The notes beneath the pieces are model-generated. The model had not been told where the DNA came from. It made no database searches and saw only the letters and a program-made list of their open reading frames with translations. Below are positions 8,436-17,821 of a stretch of 64,000 nucleotides of DNA, in pieces (position 1 is the first letter of the stretch; the number at the start of each line of letters is the position of its first letter). The stretch spans positions 1 through 64,000 of the forward strand of contig UPYI01000011.1 in assembly GCA_900538555.1 (NCBI GenBank), read 5' to 3'. The DNA is from an uncultured Porphyromonadaceae bacterium. Lineage in GTDB: Bacteria > Bacteroidota > Bacteroidia > Bacteroidales > Barnesiellaceae. The translations under genes and the position numbers were made by a program.

Positions 8436-8513
8436 GAACGTGCTTTTATAAAACGGGGTAAAAGCAAAGGCGGGATGTATTCTTGCCCGATTCTTAGCCA
8501 TTCCGACGCACCG

Positions 8514-8641
8514 AAAAGACGATGTGTCATAATGTCCAATCTGCTGCGTTGCCATCGGAATTCGGACCAAGTCGTTTACGTCAGTAAACTCCTGTCGTCC
8601 TCATCCTCAGCGCCTTGCATCTTAAATATTCTAACGCATCA
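8514..8641 (-). repeat. Dispersed intergenic repeat A, copy 2
   Basis: Read on the minus strand this copy starts TGATGCGTTAGAA, goes through TTTAAGATGCAAGG and CTGAGGAT, then a 16-bp perfect palindrome GTTTACGTCAGTAAAC (8574-8589) and CCGAATTCCGATGGCAACGCAG, ending ACACATCGTCTT. It matches 3104-3214 over most of its length. It follows directly after the terminator of the GH38 operon. I see no open frame with coding character. Confidence 0.7.
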
Positions 8642-8684
8642 AAAAGGGTTGCACCCAAACTTACGTTTCGATGCAACCCCTTCG
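8640..8684 (-). terminator. Terminator of the GH38/SusCD operon
   Basis: On the minus strand AAGGGGTTGCA and TGCAACCCTT form the stem with an inner AAAC/GTTT pairing, followed by TTTTT. It lies 34 bases after the GH38 stop codon. The sequence is closely related to the element at 61766-61810, including GCATCGAAAC in the loop. Confidence 0.8.
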
Positions 8685-8717
8685 TCGAGTTATGATCTAT
8701 ACCGGTAACCGATCGGA

Positions 8718-11700
8718 TTACCGTACAATCAGTTTACAGTGTTTATTGGATTTTCCGGTTACCTGCAAGATGTATGTTCCGGCAGTAATACCGTCGGTAG
8801 AGATATTGCAACTGCCGCTCACAGCTTCCTGTTTCACCAGACCGCCGTCGATACTATAAATACGAACTACGGCATCACCATCCAGATCGATATGCAGTTT
8901 CTTACCTTGTGCTACCGGATTGGGATAAACTTTCACGGTCTGACCCGCCTTTTCATCGACAATTCCGGATGTATTGACATCATACACTTCGAATTCGAAG
9001 AGGCGTGTCGTACCGGTAACCCGGTCGCACGGAACTTCCAATTTGATGTAGCGGGCACGCACCGGCGTTTCCAACGTGTGGCGTTTCACCGCTTCACCGG
9101 CACCGCCTTCTTCCACATCCACTACCTTCGTCCAGTTTTCTCCGCCGGAAGCCAATTTAAAGCCGTCCATCTCATCTTCGGTCGGTGCTACGGTCGAAGT
9201 CCAGATCAGGTAACCGCCCATATTGTCGTATTCCGCTTCGTTCACTTTGGCATCGTAGATCACGAATTTATTCACATCGTATTCGTCTTCCAGGTCGATA
9301 ATCACCCATTTCACCGGATCTTTCTCTTCTGCTCCGCGATGGAAACACCATTTGAAATTCTTATCGTCGGTTACACCATCGATCAAAGTAAACGGAGTTT
9401 CCCGATCGTTCAACAGATCGTGGCAACCTGTTATGGTTTTGAACAAACTTACCGGACCGCCTGTCGGACGCACGGTTTTCTCTTTGAGTTTACCCCAAAT
9501 ATCGAACCCGTAGATGCGCACGGCATTGTCTACACGTGACAGTTTCAGTTTTACATAACGTGCGTCCACCGGAGTTTCCAGTTCAGCCACCTTATGCGGG
9601 GTCTCTCCTCCTCCGCTTTGGTGAACAACCTCCACGAAATCTTCGTCGCGCGTACCGGTCGTACTTACATAGATCCAATACGAATCGGAATTGAGGGTCG
9701 GTTCGGAGTATTCGCCGTCATAGATATCGAAACGGTTCACGGAATAAATGCCGTCCAGTTCGATGATCGCCCACGGCTCTTCGGTGGTATTGTCACACCA
9801 TTTCTTTGTCAAGCCTCCGGCAAGCAGGAAGCAGGGATCTTCGTCCCTGTTCACACAAGCACTATACGAGTGGATATGAGCCGTCCGTTTCCCATAACCT
9901 TCGGTCGGAGTGCGGCTGATGATCGTCGGAGCCTGCATGTCTTCTTCGGTAGCCGTAGTTCCGTAGACATGGAACTCGGAAATACGTGCAGCGGAATTAT
10001 TGTTACCCTGCTGTCCGTACACGATGCGCAGACGCACACGGTCGGTCACTACCGGCACTTCAAGCACACGATTGGTCACATTATCCGTATTTTTGAATAT
10101 ACCGTCCACATCGACCCAGCCGCCATTGACATAGCGTTGCAAATAGCACTCGCCGGTAATAACGCCCTTGCTTTCAAGTCCGGCGTGCATGACATACCAT
10201 TGCGTGATCTTCTTCGGTTCGTCGAACTGGAACTCTATCCATTTGCGGCTGCTTTTATCGTCGCACCATTTGGTATAGGGCATATCGTCCAATACGAAAC
10301 GGGGAGCTTCATCCGACCCGGTCATACCGGAAGCCTTGACTACCGCAGGCATCAACATCTCATCGGCATGTACGATCTCCTGATACGAGCTTTCCGTATC
10401 TTGGTTGGTAAGAACTTTCGTCACTTCCGAAATCGGGGTCGTATCGTCGTTCGTATTATCGGACATCGTAGCGGCAAACACCAGAATCGAATCGTCGGCA
10501 GGCAAGGTCAAGGTCTGCGCATCGGCAGTTACCGGAATCACATACTTGAACACATACAGAAATTGATACGACTCGTTTTCTCCCGATTCGACGTTGTGAC
10601 GATGCGAAGCCGACAACGCCGTATTTTCGAGTTTATAAGTCGTTTTCAAAAATTCGCTATTGCTCCATACGCCTACATAATCGCCATAGTATTCGATATT
10701 CAACACGTTTTCCCGATCGTTCACTTTGAATACAGCCTCATGTTTCGGGGTCGTAGAAGCAGCCAGCAGATAAAGTTTCGTAGCTTTATGTCCCTGCGGC
10801 AAGGCGATAGTCTGACCTTTGCATTGTACGGCATTCTTCGCAAGGTTTTCAGCTCCGCTTCCCATCGAGAATGCAACGCCATCGACTACGCATTCGGCAG
10901 GTATCAATTCGGAGGGATATGCGAAATCCACTTCGGCATCAGACCGGTCTTCATCGGTGCTCATCACGTCGATATTGTATTCCAAATCCACTTTCACCGA
11001 CGACGGGGCTGCATTGGCTGTTGCCGCTGCCGGAGCGGAAGCCAGCCGTACCGCAAAGGTCTTGGGTTGATATTTCGTGATATGGAATGTCAGGTCGTTT
11101 CCGGAGAAAGAGGCTGCGCCTATTTCTTCTTCCACGCCGTTCACTTCTCTTGCCGATACGATTTCGACCGGGAACGTAATGGTCACATCCTCTTCACCAC
11201 CGGTCAGTTCATATACACGGATTACGATTTCATCGGAATTTTCGGCTTTTTTCAACGCTTTCACACCGACATTCCGCGTATTCACGCTGGCGAAACCGAA
11301 CGATTTACCCAGCACACCTTCATGGCGCGTAGTCTGGTATGCCAGCATCGGCTGGTTCAGTTTCTCTGCCTCCCACTGCGTACTTTCGCCCCATTTGCCG
11401 GAGTGTCCGAAGAACGAGTAGGTAAAGCGGTTCAAGCCCAGATCCTGTTCGCCCTGATAAACATAGTTACCATCTACTTTCGGAGTATGTATCAGTGTCA
11501 GACGGATCGTATTGTCGGTCTGTTTGTCCCAACCGTATTTGCAATCGTTCAAGATCGAAACACCGAAATCACCGCTCCGGTCGGTAACATCCGCCCATTG
11601 GTGACCCAAGAATTCACAGATTGCATTGCGGGCATCGTATTTGGCACTGTTGTTGTTTTCTTCCGCACCGATCGACAAATCGTAGGTGGCTTTCGGATTG

Positions 11701-14222
11701 GATGCCGTAAGCGGGAACTCGGCTTTCAACAGGCGTTCTTTGGTTTGCCAGTTCACCTCGTTCACAAAGTCGATACGGTCGGATGCACCGGCAGAAGCCA
11801 AACGGATATATTGTACGAAGGTAGAACCTTCTTTCGTACGTTCCACTTTCAGACTGACACGCAACGGACCGTTTTCGGCAACCGATACTCTTACGTTTTC
11901 ATCGACATAACCTCTCGGTTCCTTCTGCAACTGGTCGCCATGTATTTCCCAAGAGGGCCACGTCAGCGATTCGTCGAACAGCAATGCCATACGTATCGGT
12001 GCACTCAGCAATTCCCGGTTGCCTTGTTGCTTGTCGATCACCGAGCTTACATCGCCTTGTGCATTTACCGTCACTTTATACCGGTCGTTTTCCATACCGG
12101 TAGTCGATACGGCAAGCGACGACGAAGTCTCGGCTGCCTGATCGGAAAGACGGACATCGTAAGCGGCATAACCCAATGAAGGCACGGTGGCAAGGAAGAT
12201 AAACGTCACATTGCCGTCGGCTTGTTTCAATATCTGAGCCGGGACTTGTTGTCCATCCTTATCGGTCACGATCAGATTCTGTCCGTTTCCGGCGAGAGCG
12301 GCCGTTGCTTCCACAACATCGGTACGATCGATCGAAAGCGGGTTATACACCACAACCGGCGTATTTTCGCAATCGTTCGTATTCAGGCTCCGGGCAACAG
12401 CCCCGACGGCATTGTTCAGGGTTCGGGACAAGTCGAGCTGGCTCAATACCAAGTCATTGCAAGTATAGATATACGCCGGATTGATACAAGTACCCGGCAG
12501 GTCGTCGTGGAACTGATGCCAGATCAAACGGGTCCAAGCCTCATTGATCGCCTCGGTCTGGTATCCGAGCGAGCCTAACCAATCGGCGGCAACCGACGAT
12601 TTTTCGGTAGCACCGGCGAGCAACTCGGTTTTACGGTTCCAGTATTTCAACATCGTACGCGAGGTATAAGCACCCACGCCATGCGCTTTCATCGGGAGTC
12701 CGTGGCGGATCACTTCCAGTTTCGACAGATCTTTTTCGTACACTTCCTCAAACATCTCGGTCGGGGAAATCACCTTCACTTCCACCGGACCGTCGCTATC
12801 GACACTCTTCGACAACCAGTCGGCAGTCTCCTTGTCGATGCCTCCGCCCCGGTCGCCGCGCGTACCGACATAACGGAATGCGACAGGCAAATCGTATTTA
12901 TCGTTGTTCGACACGATTTCATTGAAGATTCCGGAATCGTAAGTCATATCTTTACGATATGCCTCGTGGGCATCGTAAGCCCCCGGTTTGAAAACGGCGA
13001 AGATCTGCGATCCGTCCACACCTTCCCACATAGCGAACGGCGGAAGATCGTCGTACGACCAAGCCGATCCCCACGACAGTTTCTGCGAGTGGAATCCGAT
13101 CATACCGCAGTGCGCGCTCAACGTAGGCAATGCCCACGAGAAACCGAAACAGTCGGGCAACATGATGTCCTTACCGCCTCTTACGCCCAGTTCTTTCCAA
13201 TAGAAATTCTGTCCTAACAGACAGTTACGGATAAATGATTCGGCAGAAGGAGTATTCACATCGTTGGCATCCAACGAACCTCCGCTGACATTCCATCGTC
13301 CGGCTTTCACATATTCCTGTACTTTGGCAAACTCTTCGGGGTAGTACTCTTTCATCCATTTGTATTTGATGGCACCCTCGAAGTTGAAACGGAAATTGGG
13401 AGATTCCGGATCTTCGAAACGCGGGAATGTCTGCGTCATCGTTTTCAGCACATACTCGTCGATCGTAGATTTTACCGTCCAGTTCCATTGGCTATCGAGA
13501 TGCGAATCCGTGATGAAATACAAGGTCTTGTCGCGCGTAATCACCGCATCTTTATCCAATGCCGTAACGGCGAATACCGACAGGAAGCTACCTTTATCGG
13601 TAATGCTTACCGTCACCGATTTCACCCACTTCTCGGAATCGGCTTTTACCATGTGCTCAAACAACGAGAATGTATATGCCCCGTCGATATGTCCGTTTTT
13701 ATCGATACGTCCCAACCCCCAGTACGATGTGGAGGAATCCGAACTTTTCGACCAGTCGGGCATCTCGGATTCCACCGTCGTACCGGATGTCCCGTCGGTA
13801 TAATTTACGGTAATCTTCATGCCGGCAGGACCATTACCCGCCGTACCCAACAGCCAGATCTGTTTCGCCTGCAAAGGCGTTACCAGTTCGAGTGTGCGGG
13901 TAGTTCCGTAAGAAGTTCCTTTTTCCTGATCTTTATTTGCCGTACAAACATGCAGCGCATTATTCCCGGAAAAATCGGCGAACCGATACGGGATGTTCGT
14001 ACGGATGGCGGTAATGCTCTGCGGCAGTCCACCCCGCGACTGGATTTCGGTAGAAAAGAAACTCCAATCGTTGTTGTCCAGATAGTTTTTTGATCCGGTT
14101 TCACCCTGACCGACCACGAGGTCGGCATTGTAGCCGGTCAGTTCCAGCGGAATGTAATCGTCGGCAACAGCAAACATGCTCCCGAAGCCGCACAATCCCA
14201 AAAGAAAGACAAACTTTTTCAT
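8718..14222 (-). CDS. GH38 alpha-mannosidase, giant secreted form with discoidin-like domains and T9SS-type tail
   Basis: 1834 residues. A signal peptide (1-20) leads to a jelly-roll-like domain (about 25-225), the GH38 catalytic domain with Zn motif HLD (241-243) and nucleophile motif LPDCFGF (Asp357), a helical segment with HQFHDDLPGT, and the GH38 beta-sandwich (about 600-1090). Then come a second jelly-roll-like domain, three F5/8-type-C-like modules (about 1300-1440, 1460-1570, 1590-1755), and a Por secretion tail with VYPNP and IYSIDGG (about 1765-1834). GH38 enzymes remove alpha-mannose from N-glycans and mannans; the tail implies T9SS export and surface display or release. Most bacterial GH38 proteins are nearer 1000 residues. 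It is the last gene of the operon, separated from the lipoprotein gene by 67 bases with a hairpin. Confidence 0.93.
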   Translation of the reverse strand: MKKFVFLLGLCGFGSMFAVADDYIPLELTGYNADLVVGQGETGSKNYLDNNDWSFFSTEIQSRGGLPQSITAIRTNIPYRFADFSGNNALHVCTANKDQEKGTSYGTTRTLELVTPLQAKQIWLLGTAGNGPAGMKITVNYTDGTSGTTVESEMPDWSKSSDSSTSYWGLGRIDKNGHIDGAYTFSLFEHMVKADSEKWVKSVTVSITDKGSFLSVFAVTALDKDAVITRDKTLYFITDSHLDSQWNWTVKSTIDEYVLKTMTQTFPRFEDPESPNFRFNFEGAIKYKWMKEYYPEEFAKVQEYVKAGRWNVSGGSLDANDVNTPSAESFIRNCLLGQNFYWKELGVRGGKDIMLPDCFGFSWALPTLSAHCGMIGFHSQKLSWGSAWSYDDLPPFAMWEGVDGSQIFAVFKPGAYDAHEAYRKDMTYDSGIFNEIVSNNDKYDLPVAFRYVGTRGDRGGGIDKETADWLSKSVDSDGPVEVKVISPTEMFEEVYEKDLSKLEVIRHGLPMKAHGVGAYTSRTMLKYWNRKTELLAGATEKSSVAADWLGSLGYQTEAINEAWTRLIWHQFHDDLPGTCINPAYIYTCNDLVLSQLDLSRTLNNAVGAVARSLNTNDCENTPVVVYNPLSIDRTDVVEATAALAGNGQNLIVTDKDGQQVPAQILKQADGNVTFIFLATVPSLGYAAYDVRLSDQAAETSSSLAVSTTGMENDRYKVTVNAQGDVSSVIDKQQGNRELLSAPIRMALLFDESLTWPSWEIHGDQLQKEPRGYVDENVRVSVAENGPLRVSLKVERTKEGSTFVQYIRLASAGASDRIDFVNEVNWQTKERLLKAEFPLTASNPKATYDLSIGAEENNNSAKYDARNAICEFLGHQWADVTDRSGDFGVSILNDCKYGWDKQTDNTIRLTLIHTPKVDGNYVYQGEQDLGLNRFTYSFFGHSGKWGESTQWEAEKLNQPMLAYQTTRHEGVLGKSFGFASVNTRNVGVKALKKAENSDEIVIRVYELTGGEEDVTITFPVEIVSAREVNGVEEEIGAASFSGNDLTFHITKYQPKTFAVRLASAPAAATANAAPSSVKVDLEYNIDVMSTDEDRSDAEVDFAYPSELIPAECVVDGVAFSMGSGAENLAKNAVQCKGQTIALPQGHKATKLYLLAASTTPKHEAVFKVNDRENVLNIEYYGDYVGVWSNSEFLKTTYKLENTALSASHRHNVESGENESYQFLYVFKYVIPVTADAQTLTLPADDSILVFAATMSDNTNDDTTPISEVTKVLTNQDTESSYQEIVHADEMLMPAVVKASGMTGSDEAPRFVLDDMPYTKWCDDKSSRKWIEFQFDEPKKITQWYVMHAGLESKGVITGECYLQRYVNGGWVDVDGIFKNTDNVTNRVLEVPVVTDRVRLRIVYGQQGNNNSAARISEFHVYGTTATEEDMQAPTIISRTPTEGYGKRTAHIHSYSACVNRDEDPCFLLAGGLTKKWCDNTTEEPWAIIELDGIYSVNRFDIYDGEYSEPTLNSDSYWIYVSTTGTRDEDFVEVVHQSGGGETPHKVAELETPVDARYVKLKLSRVDNAVRIYGFDIWGKLKEKTVRPTGGPVSLFKTITGCHDLLNDRETPFTLIDGVTDDKNFKWCFHRGAEEKDPVKWVIIDLEDEYDVNKFVIYDAKVNEAEYDNMGGYLIWTSTVAPTEDEMDGFKLASGGENWTKVVDVEEGGAGEAVKRHTLETPVRARYIKLEVPCDRVTGTTRLFEFEVYDVNTSGIVDEKAGQTVKVYPNPVAQGKKLHIDLDGDAVVRIYSIDGGLVKQEAVSGSCNISTDGITAGTYILQVTGKSNKHCKLIVR

Positions 14223-14240
14223 AGATTTTATAGTATTAAT

Positions 14241-14280
14241 AAACGGGCAGAACCCATCGACCGATCGATTCTGCCCGTTC
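14241..14280 (-). promoter_or_regulatory. Hairpin between the LamG lipoprotein and GH38 genes
   Basis: AACGGGCAGAA and TTCTGCCCGTT (14242-14252 / 14269-14279) make an 11-bp perfect stem inside the operon. Only three T residues follow on the minus strand, so it may be a partial terminator or an mRNA-stability element that sets the level of GH38 relative to SusCD. Confidence 0.55.
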
Positions 14281-14289
14281 TAAATTAAA

Positions 14290-15846
14290 TTATTCTTGTC
14301 CGGCTTGCAGAATCGGGTCTTCCGTCCACGAGGTCACGGCATACCCTCCGATCGCTTCGAAACCTTGCCCGGTGAGCGAAACGAATGTCTGCGTCGTTCC
14401 GTTTCCATTATTGAACAACCAGTTGGCAACCAAGCCGCTCCGATTGTCGGTGAAAATCTCATTCTGCTGATCGGCGATTTCGGTATCCGACAAAGCCTTC
14501 GTCCAGATGCGTGCATAACTGATCGCACCGTTCAACGGACGTTTGTTATCGGAACGTCCGATAAAGAAGTTGTTCGTCAGATTGATGTTGCGCAAATCGC
14601 TCGTAGTGCCTTGCGTCAATTGCAGCTCCTCTTTCTTGCCGTCCAGATACAGGGCGATACGATCCGTTCCGCTCTTGCTTTCGTCGATTACCACCGCTGC
14701 ATTGTACCATACGCCGGTCTGGATTTCCGTTTTTCCTTCAAAACGGATACCGCCCTTGTCGTCGGCAGCCAATTGCAGATAACGTTTCTCATTATCACTT
14801 CCGTTCTTATGAACATCGACACGCAGCAAACAGATTTTCTCCACACCCAACAGCGTATTGATACGGGCATGATCGCTGCCGTTCTTCGTGTCGATACGGA
14901 AACGTACCTCGTAAGTGAGGCTGTTCAGCGCACTCATCGACTGGTCTACCGTACCGCCGATACGGAACGGTACACTGAAATAGTTGTTGCTGCCCAAGTT
15001 CGCCACCCGGTTCGCCTCGTTCACCCGTACGGAAATCGTAGCCGTCTCACCGGCTTGGTCGGTGACGGTAATCACCGTTTCACCGGCTTTTTTACCAATA
15101 AGGGCGAAGGTCGTTTCATTTACTTTCTCTATCGCCACAATCGTTTCGTCATCGGGAGTCAGTACATATCCGCCGTTACCTTTGGTAATCTCGATCTGTA
15201 CCTTATTGTTCACGCCCACCGTCGGAGCGGCATCGGAAACCTCGATCGAGATCGGCAGAATCGTCACCGGTATTTCGAGCTGTTTCTCTTTGCGGTCGGT
15301 AAATGTAATCGTGGCTTCACCCACTTTCAAACCTTCCACTAAATAGTAGGGACGATATTTGTCGGTATTGGAGACACGGATCACACTTTCGTCGGAAACG
15401 GCAAGTTTCAGTTCGTCCAATCCCGAGAAATTACCCATGCTTACAAACAACTCGCACGTATTGCCCATCTCCATTTCGATTTCGGTAAAGTTCGCTTCCA
15501 GATCGAACAGACCTACATTCACCGAAATGTCGGCAGTCACCCCTTCGCTATCGGTCACTTCCACGGTAGTTGCTCCATTCTTGGAGAAACTTTCTATCCG
15601 GATTTCGTCATTCTCGATCGAAGCCGCAGCGATCGACGTATCGTAACTCTTCACGGAGTAACCCTCATTGCCGAGTATGATGTTTACGGTCGCCACTTCG
15701 TTCTGCCCGATACGCACCATCGGTTTGTTCACAATCACCTCGAACAGGTCTATCGGCCCGTCGTTCGAATTGTCGTCGCAACCGCCGGCAACCAACGAAA
15801 GGGTTGCCAACAGCGCGATATTTAAATATTTAGATAAACGGTTCAT
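14290..15846 (-). CDS. Surface lipoprotein with Ig-like repeats and LamG domain (putative mannan-binding protein)
   Basis: 518 residues. The signal peptide ends in a lipobox (LVAGGC) followed by DDNSND, an acidic run that in Bacteroidota directs lipoproteins to the cell surface. About three bacterial Ig-like (Big_2) units of 80-90 residues follow, each with the NGGY and TITVTDxxG patterns, then a concanavalin-like LamG domain (about 290-510) with FFIGRSDNKRPLNGAISYARIW. It lies 33 bases after susD and takes the place of a SusE/F-type glycan-binding protein. A longer sister with the same design opens the operon at 25717. Binding to mannan is inferred from position only. Confidence 0.8.
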   Translation of the reverse strand: MNRLSKYLNIALLATLSLVAGGCDDNSNDGPIDLFEVIVNKPMVRIGQNEVATVNIILGNEGYSVKSYDTSIAAASIENDEIRIESFSKNGATTVEVTDSEGVTADISVNVGLFDLEANFTEIEMEMGNTCELFVSMGNFSGLDELKLAVSDESVIRVSNTDKYRPYYLVEGLKVGEATITFTDRKEKQLEIPVTILPISIEVSDAAPTVGVNNKVQIEITKGNGGYVLTPDDETIVAIEKVNETTFALIGKKAGETVITVTDQAGETATISVRVNEANRVANLGSNNYFSVPFRIGGTVDQSMSALNSLTYEVRFRIDTKNGSDHARINTLLGVEKICLLRVDVHKNGSDNEKRYLQLAADDKGGIRFEGKTEIQTGVWYNAAVVIDESKSGTDRIALYLDGKKEELQLTQGTTSDLRNINLTNNFFIGRSDNKRPLNGAISYARIWTKALSDTEIADQQNEIFTDNRSGLVANWLFNNGNGTTQTFVSLTGQGFEAIGGYAVTSWTEDPILQAGQE

Positions 15847-15879
15847 GTTATACTGTTTTTTGATTCGAATAGATTACAA

Positions 15880-17808
15880 TTACCATCCGGGGTTCTGCAC
15901 TAACGACGGAGTACGTTGCATTTCGCTCTGACGGATGGGGAACAGATAGTGCTGGATCGAGAATATACGCTCTTCCACGCAGAAACGTTCCATGCGGTAG
16001 CGTACGCCGTCCACCTCGATCTTGCCGTTGTCGTCGCGTACCGGACGCATACCGTTGATCATCCGCTGGCAACGGGGCAATGCTCCGTTGTTGGCAGCCC
16101 AATAACGTTGCGTGCGAGTGGTATTGTCGCCACCCATAGAAGCCCAGACACTCTCTTTCGACAGCTGTTCCTGATTGTTCGGTTCGAGATACAGGCGGCA
16201 GTTCCACGGGCGTTTGTCTTCGTAGAAGAATTCCACCCGGCGTTCGCGCTGTATGTACTCACGCATCAGTTTCTGATTCGTTTTCACTTCCGGCGGCATC
16301 GGTTTCATGAACGAACGGGCACGCACCTCGTTCACCAGATCATAAGCCCGGTCTACATTCTCGCCCAGTTCATTGACAGCCTCGGCATAGATATAGATAA
16401 ATTCGGGCAGACGCCATACGGCAGGAGCATTGATGCTGAAATTACCCGATTTGTTCCACGATTCCTGTTGGAACTTACGCAGATAATATCCGGTAGTCGT
16501 CGCATTCGAGGCACCGATACGGTCCGAACCGCTTGCCGTATTGATCGTTTTCGGTTCGTTGTTGTTGTTCCGGTAAGGTGCACCGTGATAGATAATATCG
16601 CGATAGAAACGCGGGTCGCGCGTACCTTTACGATACGGATCCGTATCGTCGTATCCACCCTTGCGAGCCTCCTGCGAATAGATCGGGTAACCGTAGTCGC
16701 CTACGATATACTCATACTCATCGACCTGTTCCTGCACCGGTTGCTGACGCGAGCTACCGTCGCGGCTGGGCGGATAAATATCGCCTTGCCAAGCCTGATC
16801 CTTGCTTTTGGTCATAAAGAACACATACTCGTTGGCAAATGCGTCCATATCGTAGAACATATCCCACAGGCGTTCGTACACGCGGCTGTCGTTCAGATTA
16901 TCACCGGCAGGGTCGTTGAAGTCGGAAGCGGAGTGTTTCGTGTACAACGAATAGCGTTTGCCGCCACCCACCTCGAAGTCGATCACCGCCAAAGCGGCAT
17001 CGCGGGCTTTCTCCCAACGGGTTTTATCGTAATAATATTCCGATTCGAACTTGCGGTTCATCGTATAGCCGAACTGTGCGGCACCGTTCCACAGCGGGGT
17101 AGCCGCCATCCAGCGGGCTACGGCTATCAAACCGAGGCAAGCACCCTTATCCACACGGCCGAAGTTTTCGGAGGTCTTCACATATTTGTTGGGCACCATG
17201 CTGTATGCCGTTTCGGCATCTTCCACGATCTTTTCCACCACCGAGTGTACCGACTCCTGTTTGAACGCCATGTTATCGCCCGGATTGACCTTACGGTCGA
17301 TATAAGGCACTTCACCGTACATGCGGAACAGCAACCAATGGAAGTAGGCACGCATGAAATACATTTCGCCGATACGGTTGCGCAGGTCGCCTTCCTGCAT
17401 CGGGTTATCGGGCGTATTGTAACGCTCTACGCCTTCGATAATCAGATTGGTTTTGCGCACGCCTTCGTAAAGGCTTTCCCAATACTGTCCGCAACTGCCG
17501 GGCAACGTCGTCGGGTTCCAGGCTCCGTTGTTGAAATTGTTGGTGATATTGCCCTCCACATTCGTACCCTCGCATTCGTCGGTGATCGCCGACATACTGA
17601 AATGCTCGAAAAACACCAACGGACGGTTAGCCCTCTTGGCATCGTGGTAAACATCCGTCACCAATCCGTTTACTTTCTCGTAACGGGAAAATACCTCTTT
17701 CTCCGTCATCTGGTCGTCATCGTCCCGGTCGAGGTAATCGTCGCACGAAGCAAAACCGACAGGCATCAACACGAGACCGAAAATCGCCAATATATTCTTT
17801 ATTTTCAT
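15880..17808 (-). CDS. SusD/RagB-family glycan-binding lipoprotein
   Basis: 642 residues. The signal peptide ends VGFASC with the lipidated Cys, followed by DDYLDRDDDD, a surface-export signal. The helical SusD fold is recognised by RIGEMYFMRAYFHWLLFRMYGEVPYIDR (about residue 145, the conserved TPR region; key residues R, F, R, W, L), and by the C-terminal RRVEFFYEDKRPWN and QHYLFPIRQSEMQRTPSLVQNPGW regions. SusD proteins form the lid on a SusC transporter and capture oligosaccharides. It lies 13 bases after susC; the substrate is presumably manno-oligosaccharide. Confidence 0.96.
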   Translation of the reverse strand: MKIKNILAIFGLVLMPVGFASCDDYLDRDDDDQMTEKEVFSRYEKVNGLVTDVYHDAKRANRPLVFFEHFSMSAITDECEGTNVEGNITNNFNNGAWNPTTLPGSCGQYWESLYEGVRKTNLIIEGVERYNTPDNPMQEGDLRNRIGEMYFMRAYFHWLLFRMYGEVPYIDRKVNPGDNMAFKQESVHSVVEKIVEDAETAYSMVPNKYVKTSENFGRVDKGACLGLIAVARWMAATPLWNGAAQFGYTMNRKFESEYYYDKTRWEKARDAALAVIDFEVGGGKRYSLYTKHSASDFNDPAGDNLNDSRVYERLWDMFYDMDAFANEYVFFMTKSKDQAWQGDIYPPSRDGSSRQQPVQEQVDEYEYIVGDYGYPIYSQEARKGGYDDTDPYRKGTRDPRFYRDIIYHGAPYRNNNNEPKTINTASGSDRIGASNATTTGYYLRKFQQESWNKSGNFSINAPAVWRLPEFIYIYAEAVNELGENVDRAYDLVNEVRARSFMKPMPPEVKTNQKLMREYIQRERRVEFFYEDKRPWNCRLYLEPNNQEQLSKESVWASMGGDNTTRTQRYWAANNGALPRCQRMINGMRPVRDDNGKIEVDGVRYRMERFCVEERIFSIQHYLFPIRQSEMQRTPSLVQNPGW

Positions 17809-17821
17809 ATTCCTCTAAGAT

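Noticed and set aside
9594..12179. Very long open frame (861 codons) on the plus strand opposite GH38
   Set aside because: It lies wholly antisense to a gene with clear GH38 motifs. Its protein is rich in His, Arg, Phe and Ile without domains, as expected of a mirror frame in this codon usage.
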